From positions 1 to 64,000 of the forward strand of contig CACWPL010000010.1 of the NCBI GenBank assembly GCA_902762785.1: 64,000 bases of DNA, given 5' to 3'. Origin of the DNA: an uncultured Ruminococcus sp. Its GTDB lineage: Bacteria > Bacillota > Clostridia > Oscillospirales > Ruminococcaceae. The notes under the pieces are model-generated. The model was not told the origin of the DNA and ran no database searches. It saw nothing but the letters and a program-made list of their open reading frames with translations. The first letter of the stretch is position 1, and each line of letters begins with the position of its first letter. Positions 38,001 to 46,875 of this stretch are shown here, piece by piece. The position numbers and the translations under genes were made by a program.

Positions 38001-40058
38001 ATGAGAGGCAAGATCTTGCATGAATCGCGCGGCCGGATGCGCGTGCGGCTCGCCCAGCGCCACATGACGCCCGCGCAGGCCGACATCCTCGAGACCTGGC
38101 TCGCCGCCCGCGAGGGCGTGCAGCGCGTGACGGTCTACGACAGGACGTGCGATGTGGTGATCGTCTACACGGGGCCGCGCGCGCGGATCATCCGGGCGAT
38201 CGCACAGTTCCGCTATGCGCTCGTGCCGGCGGAGGAGGTCGTCCCGAGCGGCCGTGCGCTGCGCCGGGAATACGAGGAGAAGCTGGCATCTGCGGTGATC
38301 CGCCGCGCTGTGTCGCGTTTCATCCTTCCGCTGCCGATTCGAAGGATCGTGACGTTCCTCCGCGCGCTGCGGTACATCTGGGAGGGGCTGCGCTGTCTGA
38401 TGCGCCGAAAGATCGAGGTCGCCGTGCTCGATGCCACGGCCATCACCGTCTCGCTCCTGCGGGGCGACACCGAGACGGCCGGTTCTGTCATGTTCCTCCT
38501 GCACATCGGCGAGCTGCTCGAGGAATGGACGCACAAGAAGAGCGTCGACGACCTCGCCCGCACGATGTCCCTCGGCGTGGAGAAGGTCTGGATGCGCACG
38601 GACGGGCAGGAGATCCTCGTGCCGCTGCGGCAGGTGCAGCCGGGGGACGAGATCGTCGTGCGCACGGGCAGCATGATCGCGCTCGACGGCAAGGTCGTGG
38701 CCGGAGACGCCATGGTCGACCAGTCCTCCATGACGGGCGAGTCCGTCCCCGTCCACAAGACGGCGGGCAGCTATGCCTATGCGGGGACGGTCGTGGCGGA
38801 GGGCGAGTGCATCGTCCGCGTCGAAAAAACGGCGGGACATGGCCGATATGACCGCATCGTCCAGATGATCGAGGAGAGCGAGCGCCTGAAGTCCGCCGCC
38901 GAGGACAAGGCCGCGCACCTCGCCGACCGCCTCGTGCCGTACAGTCTGGGCGGTACGGCACTGACCTGGCTCCTGACGCGCGATGCGACCAAGGCACTGT
39001 CCATTTTGATGGTGGACTTCTCGTGCGCGCTCAAGCTCGCGATGCCGATCGCGGTGCTGTCGGCGATGCGCCAGTGCAGCCGGAGCGGCATTACGGTCAA
39101 GGGCGGACGGTTCCTCGAGGCCGTGGCCGAGGCGGACACCATCGTCTTCGACAAGACCGGCACGCTGACCCGCGCGACCCCGCGCGTCGCCGAGATCATC
39201 CCCTTCGACGGCCGCGACCCGGACGAGATGCTGCGCCTGGCGGCCTGTCTCGAGGAGCACTACCCCCACTCCATCGCGAACGCGGTGGTCGAGGAGGCAG
39301 CGCGGCGCGGGCTCTCGCATGAGGAGCGCCATTCGCGTGTGGAGTACGTCGTGGCGCACGGCATCTCGAGCGCGGTGGACGGAGAGCGCGTGCTGATCGG
39401 GAGCTATCATTTCGTCGTTGAGGACGAGGGGTGCCAGATTCCGGAGGAGCGCGTGTTCCGGCATCTGCCGAAGCAGTATTCTCACCTATACTTGGCCATT
39501 TCCGGTAAGGTCGCGGCGGTGCTCTGCATCGAGGATCCGCTGCGGGAGGAGGCCGCGGACGTGGTCGCGGCGCTGCGCGGGTTCGGCCTGCACACGGTCA
39601 TGATGACCGGCGACAACGAGCGAACGGCCAAGGCGGTCGCGGCGGCGGTCGGCGTGGACGACTACCATGCGGGAGTCCTCCCCGAGGACAAGGCGGCCTT
39701 CATCCGCGGCCAGCACGACCAGGGACGCCGCGTCATCATGATCGGCGACGGCGTGAACGACTCTCCCGCGCTCAGCGAGGCGGACGCCGGCATCGCGATC
39801 AGCACCGGCGCGGCCATCGCGCGCGAGATCGCGGACATCACGATCTCCGCCGATGACCTCTACGCCCTCCTGACGCTCCGCCGCCTGAGCACCGCGCTCA
39901 TGGGGCGCATCCGGCAGAACTACCGCACGATCATCGGGTTCAACCTGGGACTGATCATCCTCGGGGTAGCCGGCATCCTCCCGCCGACGACCTCGGCCTT
40001 CCTGCACAATGCCTCCACCCTCGTCATCGGCATGCAGAGCATGACCGACCTCCAGTAG
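38001..40058 (+). CDS. P1B-like metal-translocating ATPase with atypical SCALK membrane motif
   Basis: A 685-residue P-type ATPase with an N-terminal ferredoxin-like domain (about 1-75) that lacks the usual CxxC. It has the actuator TGES, phosphorylation motif DKTGT (Asp384), the HP dipeptide region (YPHSIANAV) and TGDNERTA/GDGVNDSPA. The transmembrane motif that is normally CPC or SPC reads DFSCALKLAMP, with Cys342 followed by Ala rather than Pro. Metal specificity cannot be deduced. GAGAGGAGAG precedes ATG 38001, right after the internal terminator. Confidence 0.88.
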   Translation: MRGKILHESRGRMRVRLAQRHMTPAQADILETWLAAREGVQRVTVYDRTCDVVIVYTGPRARIIRAIAQFRYALVPAEEVVPSGRALRREYEEKLASAVIRRAVSRFILPLPIRRIVTFLRALRYIWEGLRCLMRRKIEVAVLDATAITVSLLRGDTETAGSVMFLLHIGELLEEWTHKKSVDDLARTMSLGVEKVWMRTDGQEILVPLRQVQPGDEIVVRTGSMIALDGKVVAGDAMVDQSSMTGESVPVHKTAGSYAYAGTVVAEGECIVRVEKTAGHGRYDRIVQMIEESERLKSAAEDKAAHLADRLVPYSLGGTALTWLLTRDATKALSILMVDFSCALKLAMPIAVLSAMRQCSRSGITVKGGRFLEAVAEADTIVFDKTGTLTRATPRVAEIIPFDGRDPDEMLRLAACLEEHYPHSIANAVVEEAARRGLSHEERHSRVEYVVAHGISSAVDGERVLIGSYHFVVEDEGCQIPEERVFRHLPKQYSHLYLAISGKVAAVLCIEDPLREEAADVVAALRGFGLHTVMMTGDNERTAKAVAAAVGVDDYHAGVLPEDKAAFIRGQHDQGRRVIMIGDGVNDSPALSEADAGIAISTGAAIAREIADITISADDLYALLTLRRLSTALMGRIRQNYRTIIGFNLGLIILGVAGILPPTTSAFLHNASTLVIGMQSMTDLQ

Positions 40059-40066
40059 ATCTGATC

Positions 40067-40097
40067 GAACGCTCCGCCCGGCATGAGGCGGGGCGTT
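40067..40097 (+). terminator. Terminator of the P1B ATPase gene
   Basis: GAACGCTCCGCC / GGCGGGGCGTTC pairs with one bulge around an eight-base loop. The trailing TCTCT is weak. Confidence 0.7.
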
Positions 40098-40128
40098 CTC
40101 TCGTGCTGTAGGAGATCGCCAAATAAGG

Positions 40129-40157
40129 TTGATTTTCGATAGGCCATATGATATAAT
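40129..40157 (+). promoter_or_regulatory. Sigma-A promoter of the MBL-hemZ-rlmD operon
   Basis: TTGATT (40129-40134), 17 bases, TATAAT (40152-40157) with extended TGA. The 115-base leader contains TGTCC/GGACA and a repeated GTGTCCGAA (near 40194 and 40213). Confidence 0.8.
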
Positions 40158-40277
40158 AGAAGTATGCGGCATTTTCTAGGCCGATGACACGGCGTGTCCG
40201 AACGGGACATCCTGTGTCCGAATGGAGCATAACAAAAACGCGATGCGCCCTCGCGGCGCTGATAGAAGGAGGCACCT

Positions 40278-40898
40278 ATGACGATCGAATGCTTGCAGCT
40301 CGGGGAGCTGGGCACGAACTGCTATCTGCTGCCCTGCGGCGAGGGGGAGGTCATCCTCATCGACATCGGCAACAGCGCCGGGCGGCTCATGCACTATCTC
40401 GAAACGAAGGGGCTCACGCCGAAGGCCATCCTGCTCACCCATGGCCATTTCGACCATGTGGCGGGCGTGGAGCATGTGCGGGCGCGCTATGAGATCCCCG
40501 TCTACATCCACGAGGCGGACGCGAACATGCTCCGCAGCGGCGAGGCCAACCTCTGCTGGCAGATCAGCGACTCGCCGTTCACACCAGTGAAAGAGTTCAA
40601 CACCCTCCGGGACGGCGATGTCCTCACGATCGGCGACCGCACGATCAAGGTCATCCACACGCCCGGCCACACCCCCGGCGGCGTCTGCTTCCGCACGGGC
40701 GACGTGATGTTCACCGGCGACACGCTCTTCCACCTTGGCATGGGGCGCACGGACCTGGGCGGCAATGTCCCGGAGATGCGCCGTTCCCTCGCGCTGCTCG
40801 CCGGCCTCGACGGCGACCCGGCCATCTACCCCGGCCACGGCGGCAGCTCCACCCTCGCCTTTGAGCGCGAGAACGATCCGTATCTGGGAGGTCTTTGA
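40278..40898 (+). CDS. MBL-fold metallohydrolase (glyoxalase II-like)
   Basis: A 206-residue metallo-beta-lactamase fold protein: THGHFDH (about 54-60) binding two metals, HTPGHTPGGVCF, FTGDTLF, and the last His in YPGHGG. These are the complete di-zinc ligands of glyoxalase II-like hydrolases. The thioester or other substrate is unknown. It shares one base with the hemZ-like ATG, and a GGGAGG at its end serves the next gene. Confidence 0.9.
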   Translation: MTIECLQLGELGTNCYLLPCGEGEVILIDIGNSAGRLMHYLETKGLTPKAILLTHGHFDHVAGVEHVRARYEIPVYIHEADANMLRSGEANLCWQISDSPFTPVKEFNTLRDGDVLTIGDRTIKVIHTPGHTPGGVCFRTGDVMFTGDTLFHLGMGRTDLGGNVPEMRRSLALLAGLDGDPAIYPGHGGSSTLAFERENDPYLGGL

Positions 40899-42379
40899 TG
40901 GAACGCGGCGAGTATGCACTGGTGATCCGTCACCGGTATGGCTATGAGGTACAGGCGACCGCGAAGCTCTTCGTCCCGGGCGTGCGGTTCCTGCTCGTGG
41001 AGGACGGCGCGGCGCCGGACGTGCCGCATGTCATCGAGACAGCGGTCACAGACGGCGCACAGGGGCGCGTTCTGACCGTGGACGTCCGGCTGCACGGACA
41101 GCACATCACGCGCGAGACGGCGCTCCCGGCGGGGGCATCCGACAGCGAGACGGAGTACGCGCTCTGCTCGCTCCTCTATGAGGTATTGCAGCAGATCACC
41201 GGCCGCACGCCTCCGTGGGGGATGCTGACCGGGATCCGTCCCGTGCGGCGGCTCCTCGTCACGGCGGACGGCGGCTCCCTCGAGGACGCCGCCGATCGGA
41301 TGCAGGCGCGCTATCATATCTCCGAGGAAAAGAAGCAGCTCATGCTGGAGACGGCGCGCGTGCAGCGGCCGATCCTGCCCCATTCGCCGCGGCAGGTGGG
41401 GCTCTACATCGCGGTCCCGTTCTGTCCGACGCGGTGCAGCTATTGCTCTTTCGTGAGCCATTCGATCGAGCAGGCGGGCAAGCTGATCCCAGGCTATGTG
41501 GAAAAGCTCTGCGAGGAGCTGCGGTATCTGGGCGGCGTGGTCAAGACGTATGGGCTCGACATCCAGTCCGTCTACATCGGCGGCGGCACGCCCACGGCCC
41601 TCTCGCCCGACCAGCTCCGGCAGGTCATGGCGCAGACGGCGGAGTCCTTCGACCTCTCCGGCACGCGCGAATACACCGTCGAGGCCGGCCGCGCGGACAC
41701 GATCACGGAGGACAAGCTCCGTGTGATCCGTGAGATGGGCGCGACGCGCATCTCCGTCAATCCGCAGACGATGCAGGACAGCGTCCTCACCGCGATCGGG
41801 CGGCGCCACACGGCCGCACAGGTGGTCGAGGCGTACCAAACAGCACGCGCCCTCGGCTTTGACGACATCAACATGGATCTGATCGCCGGTCTCCCGACCG
41901 ACACGCTCGCGGGCTTCACGGACACCCTCGACCAGGTCATGGCGCTCGCGCCGGACAGCATCACCGTCCACACGCTGACCGTCAAGCGTGCCGCCCGCCT
42001 CTACCAGACGGACGAGGCGCAGACGCGTGCCGACGAGGTCGCGCAGATGGCGGCGCTCTCGGCCGCGCGGCTCCCCGCAGCGGGGTGGCGGCCGTACTAT
42101 CTCTACCGCCAGAAGAACACCCTCGGCGACCTCGAGAACGTGGGCTACGCCAAGCCGGGGAAGGAGAATCTGTACAACATCCTCATCATGGACGAGACGC
42201 AGACGATCCTCGCCGCCGGGTGTGCCGCCTCGACCAAGCTCGTCGAGCCGGGCGGGGACATCACGCGCGTGATGAACTACAAGTTCCCCTATGAATACAT
42301 CGGACGCTTTGACGCGATGATGCAGAAAAAGCGCGAGATCGAACCGATCCTCGCGCGTATGACAGGAGGCCTCGCATGA
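40898..42379 (+). CDS. hemZ: Coproporphyrinogen dehydrogenase HemZ-like radical SAM protein
   Basis: A 493-residue radical SAM enzyme with an N-terminal extension of about 165 residues, the CxxxCxxC cluster motif at Cys176, Cys180 and Cys183 (FCPTRCSYCSF), GGGTPTAL, and the HemN-type ISVNPQTM and AGLPTDT segments. The extension and the operon with an RNA methyltransferase are typical of the HemZ branch. Oxygen-independent coproporphyrinogen oxidation is the family assignment, but no other haem genes are near, so another substrate is possible. Confidence 0.88.
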   Translation: MERGEYALVIRHRYGYEVQATAKLFVPGVRFLLVEDGAAPDVPHVIETAVTDGAQGRVLTVDVRLHGQHITRETALPAGASDSETEYALCSLLYEVLQQITGRTPPWGMLTGIRPVRRLLVTADGGSLEDAADRMQARYHISEEKKQLMLETARVQRPILPHSPRQVGLYIAVPFCPTRCSYCSFVSHSIEQAGKLIPGYVEKLCEELRYLGGVVKTYGLDIQSVYIGGGTPTALSPDQLRQVMAQTAESFDLSGTREYTVEAGRADTITEDKLRVIREMGATRISVNPQTMQDSVLTAIGRRHTAAQVVEAYQTARALGFDDINMDLIAGLPTDTLAGFTDTLDQVMALAPDSITVHTLTVKRAARLYQTDEAQTRADEVAQMAALSAARLPAAGWRPYYLYRQKNTLGDLENVGYAKPGKENLYNILIMDETQTILAAGCAASTKLVEPGGDITRVMNYKFPYEYIGRFDAMMQKKREIEPILARMTGGLA

Positions 42380-43737
42380 AAAAGAACGACATCTTCGAGA
42401 CCGAGATCACCGGCATGACCGCCGACGGCAGCGGTGTTTGCCGTGTGGACGGCATGGCCGTGTTCGTGCCGATGACGGCGGTGGGCGACCGGCTCCGCGT
42501 GCGGATCGTCAAGGTGCTCAAGCGCTATGCGTTCGGCATCGTGGAGGCGCTGCTCGTCCCGGGCGAGGGGCGCTGCGAGCCGGACTGCCCCGTGTTCCGC
42601 CAGTGTGGCGGGTGCGTCTACCGGCATGTCACCTATGATACGGAGCTGCGCTACAAGGAACAGCTCGTCGCGGACGCCTTCACGCGGATCGGCGGCCTGC
42701 ATCCGGCGTTCGACCCGATCCTCGGCGCCCCCGCGCGGGACGGCTACCGCAACAAGGCACAGTACCCGGTCGCGGAGGCGGACGGGCAGATGATCTGCGG
42801 CTTTTACGCGAGACGGAGCCACAGGATCGTTCCGTATACGGGCTGCCGCCTGCAGCCGCCGCGCTTCGCGGAGGTGACGGCGTATCTGCTCGAATGGGCG
42901 AAACGCTGCGGCATCACGGCCTATGACGAGTCCGCCCACACCGGCGAGCTGCGGCACATCTACCTCCGCCAGGGGCATCACAGCGGGGAGATGCTGGTCT
43001 GTCTGGTCGTGCGGACGTCCGTGCGCAAAAAGGTGACGGCGCATCTGGACGCGCTGACCGCGCAGTTCCCGGAGATCGTGAGCGTGACGGAATCCGTCAA
43101 CCCGGACAGGACGAACGTCATCCTTGGCAAGACCCTCCACACCCTCGCGGGGAAGGGGACGATCGAGGATACGATGTGCGGTGTCCGCGTGACGCTCTCG
43201 CCGCGCAGCTTCTACCAGGTGAACACCGCGCAGGCGGAGCGGCTCTACGGCATCGCGCGCGAATTCGCGGGGATGGACGGGAGCGGTCTGCTCCTCGACC
43301 TGTACTGCGGCGCGGGGACGATCGGTCTCTCGATGGCGGCGGACGCGGGGCGTCTGATCGGCGTGGAGGTCGTGCCGGAGGCCGTCGAGGACGCGCGCCG
43401 GAATGCCGCGCGCGCGGGCGTGGAGAACGCGTCGTTCTTCTGCGGTGACGCGGGCACGATCGCGGCACAGCTCCGCCAAGAGGGGACAGCGCCGACCGTC
43501 ATCGTCCTCGACCCGCCGCGCAAGGGGTGCGACCGTGCCACGCTCGAGGCCGCCGCCGGGATGGCGCCGGAGCGGATCGTGATGGTCTCCTGTGAGCCGT
43601 CCACCGCCGCCCGTGACGCCGCGATCCTCGAGACCCTTGGCTATCACGCCGAACGCGTCCGCGCGGTCGATATGTTCCCCGGGACGGGGAGCGTGGAGTG
43701 CGTGGTGCGGTTTATGCAGGAAAAGGAGAGATCCTGA
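42376..43737 (+). CDS. rlmD: 23S rRNA (uracil-5-)-methyltransferase RlmD-like
   Basis: A 453-residue RNA m5U methyltransferase of the TrmA/RlmD family. Order: TRAM domain (about 1-58), 4Fe-4S ligands Cys71, Cys77 and Cys80 with a fourth in YTGCRLQ, then the SAM-binding domain with LDLYCGAGTIGL and VLDPPRKGCD, and the catalytic nucleophile Cys406 in VSCEPSTAARD. It overlaps hemZ by four bases (ATGA). Which uridine is methylated cannot be told by sequence alone. Confidence 0.92.
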   Translation: MKKNDIFETEITGMTADGSGVCRVDGMAVFVPMTAVGDRLRVRIVKVLKRYAFGIVEALLVPGEGRCEPDCPVFRQCGGCVYRHVTYDTELRYKEQLVADAFTRIGGLHPAFDPILGAPARDGYRNKAQYPVAEADGQMICGFYARRSHRIVPYTGCRLQPPRFAEVTAYLLEWAKRCGITAYDESAHTGELRHIYLRQGHHSGEMLVCLVVRTSVRKKVTAHLDALTAQFPEIVSVTESVNPDRTNVILGKTLHTLAGKGTIEDTMCGVRVTLSPRSFYQVNTAQAERLYGIAREFAGMDGSGLLLDLYCGAGTIGLSMAADAGRLIGVEVVPEAVEDARRNAARAGVENASFFCGDAGTIAAQLRQEGTAPTVIVLDPPRKGCDRATLEAAAGMAPERIVMVSCEPSTAARDAAILETLGYHAERVRAVDMFPGTGSVECVVRFMQEKERS

Positions 43738-43739
43738 TA

Positions 43740-43995
43740 CAGGGGGACAAGGATATGCTGTATTTCATCTGGACGGTCTGGAAGAGGAATGTACAAAACT
43801 GCTCGGCCAAGCGGATCTGATGCTGACAGGGTATACAAATAAGAATGACCTTGATCATGCCGGTTATGAGAAGGCAACGATGGAGGCACATGATCGGTAT
43901 CTGTTGAACTATATCGCGAGGATGTGCAGCTGATCTCGAAAGACGGCAAGCTATACTATCTTCCGCAAAGTGAAAAAACAACATATATGGAGAAA
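43740..43995 (+). pseudogene. Low-GC frameshifted gene remnant
   Basis: About 46% GC by hand count, clearly below its neighbours. One frame reads a protein-like GYAVFHLDGLEEECTKLLGQ and continues to AHDRYLL near 43903; a second frame then continues protein-like, ELYREDVQLISKDGKLYYLP, up to a stop at 44005. Each part is open but neither has a ribosome site. This suggests the 3' end of a lost or transferred gene with one frameshift. No family is recognised. Confidence 0.5.
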
Positions 43996-43999
43996 AAAC

Positions 44000-44956
44000 A
44001 TGGATAACAAACACACGCTCCCCGTCCTATGCACCATGCTGCTGATCGGCGGCATGGTGGGGGCGGCGGAGCTTTTGGGGAACGGCGAGATCATCTTCCC
44101 GGAGATCGCCGCGATCGCGACCGGCGCGGTCGTAGCACCGCGGCTCGCCTGGCGCACGGACGGATGGCACATCCTCACCGGGATCGCGCTCTGTGCGGCG
44201 CTGGGGCTCGGCATCGTTTGGGGGATGCCGGGGCCGCTCTGGATGCAGATGAGCACGGCCTATCTGCTGGCCTCTGCCGCGGCGTTCTGCCTGCGGACGG
44301 GCTTCGCACCGATGATCTCGGCGGCCGTCCTGCCGGTCATGCTGCAAACGCGTTCGCCGATCTATCTGGCCGCAGCGTGCGGTCTGACAGTGGCCGTCCT
44401 GCTGGTGCGGCGCGGACTGGTCAAGGCCGGTATCCGCGAAGATACGCCATTTTCACCGCTGCCCCTCCCGGACAGACGGACCCTCGTGCAGACCGTCCTG
44501 CGCCAGATCATCGTGACCGTGGTGATCTGGGCGGCGCTCCGGGCGGACGTGCGCTTTGCCTGTGCGCCGCCGCTGCTCGTGGCGTTCACGGAGTTCTGGC
44601 GGCCGGGCGCCGTCTCGCGGGAACGCCCCGGCGCCGTCATCGCGCTCGTCACGCTCTGCGCGGCCAGTGGGGCCGTGATCCGTCTCATCGTCTGCATGAC
44701 GCTCGGCCTGCCTGCTGCGCTCGCCGCCGCGCTGACCATGCTCGCCGTGTTTGGCATCATGCGCGCGGTCGGCCTCATGCTCCCGCCCGCCGCCGCCATC
44801 GCCGTCCTGGCCTACCTGATCCCGGCGGATGCCGTGGGGACGTTCCCGCTCCAGATCCTGCTCGGCATCGCCATGCTGGTCGGGGCGTCGTATCTGTACA
44901 GCGAACGCGCCGTGCGTGCCGGGAAACGGCTCGTGCGGGCGCTGCATCATGGATGA
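44000..44956 (+). CDS. Polytopic membrane protein, possibly HPP-like
   Basis: A 318-residue protein with about ten hydrophobic helices and few charged loops. The first half (VVAPRLAWRTDGWHILT, RTGFAPMISAAVLPVML) has a faint similarity to HPP-family membrane proteins, and the second half may be an internal duplication. Transport is likely but the substrate is unknown. ATG 44000 is preferred (GGAG seven bases before it) over an in-frame GTG at 43970 inside the remnant. Confidence 0.65.
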   Translation: MDNKHTLPVLCTMLLIGGMVGAAELLGNGEIIFPEIAAIATGAVVAPRLAWRTDGWHILTGIALCAALGLGIVWGMPGPLWMQMSTAYLLASAAAFCLRTGFAPMISAAVLPVMLQTRSPIYLAAACGLTVAVLLVRRGLVKAGIREDTPFSPLPLPDRRTLVQTVLRQIIVTVVIWAALRADVRFACAPPLLVAFTEFWRPGAVSRERPGAVIALVTLCAASGAVIRLIVCMTLGLPAALAAALTMLAVFGIMRAVGLMLPPAAAIAVLAYLIPADAVGTFPLQILLGIAMLVGASYLYSERAVRAGKRLVRALHHG

Positions 44957-44998
44957 TCGACTGATGTATCGTATACAAAACTAAGAGAGGAGCCCACC

Positions 44999-46861
44999 AT
45001 GAACAAACACCACCGGATCCTACCCGCTCTCCTTTCCGCTGCTGTCCTGCTGCTGACGGCGACGCCGCTCTCCGCGGCAGCGGCGGAGGAAACGACGCCG
45101 TCAGGCATCGCCTACGATGCGATCCCGGCGGCCGTGGAACAGTATGCCGAGGACGAGGCGGACAGCTATGCGGCCTTCTCCGCGTCAGTCGTGAGCGCGG
45201 ACGACGTGCTGTTCACCGGCGCGTTCGGCCATGCCGACGACGAGACCGTCTATGAATGGGGCAGCGTCTCGAAGATGCTCGTCTGGGTGAGCGTCATGCA
45301 GCTCTGGGAGCAGGGACGGCTCGACCTGGACGCGGACGTGCGGACGTACCTTCCGGACGGCTTCCTCCACAAAACGCGCTATCCTGACCCCATCACCATG
45401 ACCGACCTCATGAGCCACCGCGGCGGATGGGGCGAGAACGTCTGGGCGCTGCAAACGGACGACCCCGCCGCCCTCCCCACGCTCGCCGACGCGCTCTCCG
45501 ACACCGAGCCCTACCAGCTCCTCCCGCCCGGGACGGTCAGCTCGTATTCCAACTACGGCGCGGCGCTCGCGGCCTACGTCGTCGAGGAGATCACGGGCGA
45601 GCCTTTCGTGGACTACGTCCACACGCACATCCTCGACCCCCTCGGCATGACTCAGACCGCTGTCGCCCCTGACCGCAGCGACAACGAATGGGTGCAGCAA
45701 AAGCGCAGCGAGGTCGTTTGCTATTCGGAGACGGGGCCCGGCGAGTGGACGCCTGCCGGGAGTCGGATGCGTCTCATCAAGATCTATCCCGCGGGCGCTG
45801 TGACCGGCACGATCGGCGATATGGCGCGCTTTGCGCAGAGTCTCGTGCAGGAGCCCTGTCCGCTGTTCACGGAGCCGGAGACGCTGGAGACCATGCTCAC
45901 GCCCACGGCCTATGTCGGCAGCTCGGACGTCGCCTCGTACTGTCACGGCCTCATGCCGGAGGTGACTGCCGTCTGCACGACCTATGGCCACGGCGGCTCC
46001 ACGGACGGCTTCTCCTCGAACCTGCGCTTCGACCCGGAGAGCGGGCTCGCCGTCTGCGTGCTGATGAACGGACACGGGGCGCCGCCGGACGAGGTGCCGG
46101 CGCTCGTCTTCGGCGATCCTTCGTCGGAGGACGCCGCGCCCACGGCCGGGACAGATGCCCCAACGATCGATCCGACGGGCGTCTATTTCGGCGTGCGCGG
46201 CATGTGGCACGGGCCGCTGCGCGTGATGTCCGTCCTGAATGCGATGCCGGTCATGCCGGCGGAGGATGGGACGCTGAACATCGCCGGTGTCGCGACCGCT
46301 ACGCACCTCGGCGGGGACGTCTACGCTTTCGAGCAGGACGGCATCCACGCCACCCTTGCGTTCACGCGTGACAGCGAGGGACGCGCCGTCGCCGATCTCG
46401 GCGGGCAGGGCTATGTCCGCGACCGCGGGATGCTCGCCACGCTCGTGTTCACGGCGCTCTACGTCATCATCACCGTGATCGGCGTCGCGACGCTGCTCAC
46501 ACGCTCGCTCCTCGGCGGCCTCGTCGCACTGCTCACCCACAAGCGCCGGAAGTACCTCGGCATGTGGTGGATCACGGCGGCGCGCGTGGCGCGGCTCCTG
46601 TCCGTGGCGGCCTTGGTCGGGCTCGCGGGGATGATGGGCCCGCAGTACGGCATCACCCACGCGCAGGGCATCGTGTTCGCGGCGGTCGAGGTGCTGTGCA
46701 TGGCCGTGTTCGGCGCGGCGGCCGTCTCGGACGTGCGCTGCATGACGGCGAAGGAGGGCGAGAAAGCGCGTCGCTTCGTCTATATCACCAACATTCTCTG
46801 GCAGATCATCTCCATCGCGGCGCTCCTTTGCCTCGAGGTGTGGCGCGTATGGGGCGTGTGA
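44999..46861 (+). CDS. Exported serine hydrolase (beta-lactamase/penicillin-binding class C fold) with C-terminal membrane helices
   Basis: A 620-residue protein. Signal peptide (about 1-28), then a class C beta-lactamase-like domain (about 35-370) with SxxK at Ser89-Lys92 (GSVSKM), YSN at 183-185, and HGGSTDG as the third motif. After about 120 further residues, four membrane helices close the protein (about 485-615), so the hydrolase is tethered outside the cell. It could act on D-Ala peptides or esters rather than drugs. AGAGAGGAG precedes the ATG; the hydrolase gene follows after 14 bases. Confidence 0.86.
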   Translation: MNKHHRILPALLSAAVLLLTATPLSAAAAEETTPSGIAYDAIPAAVEQYAEDEADSYAAFSASVVSADDVLFTGAFGHADDETVYEWGSVSKMLVWVSVMQLWEQGRLDLDADVRTYLPDGFLHKTRYPDPITMTDLMSHRGGWGENVWALQTDDPAALPTLADALSDTEPYQLLPPGTVSSYSNYGAALAAYVVEEITGEPFVDYVHTHILDPLGMTQTAVAPDRSDNEWVQQKRSEVVCYSETGPGEWTPAGSRMRLIKIYPAGAVTGTIGDMARFAQSLVQEPCPLFTEPETLETMLTPTAYVGSSDVASYCHGLMPEVTAVCTTYGHGGSTDGFSSNLRFDPESGLAVCVLMNGHGAPPDEVPALVFGDPSSEDAAPTAGTDAPTIDPTGVYFGVRGMWHGPLRVMSVLNAMPVMPAEDGTLNIAGVATATHLGGDVYAFEQDGIHATLAFTRDSEGRAVADLGGQGYVRDRGMLATLVFTALYVIITVIGVATLLTRSLLGGLVALLTHKRRKYLGMWWITAARVARLLSVAALVGLAGMMGPQYGITHAQGIVFAAVEVLCMAVFGAAAVSDVRCMTAKEGEKARRFVYITNILWQIISIAALLCLEVWRVWGV

Positions 46862-46875
46862 AGGGAGGACGGCGG

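Noticed and set aside
43755-43820. A 21-codon frame starting at an ATG just after rlmD
   Set aside because: It has no ribosome site and lies in the frameshifted remnant.
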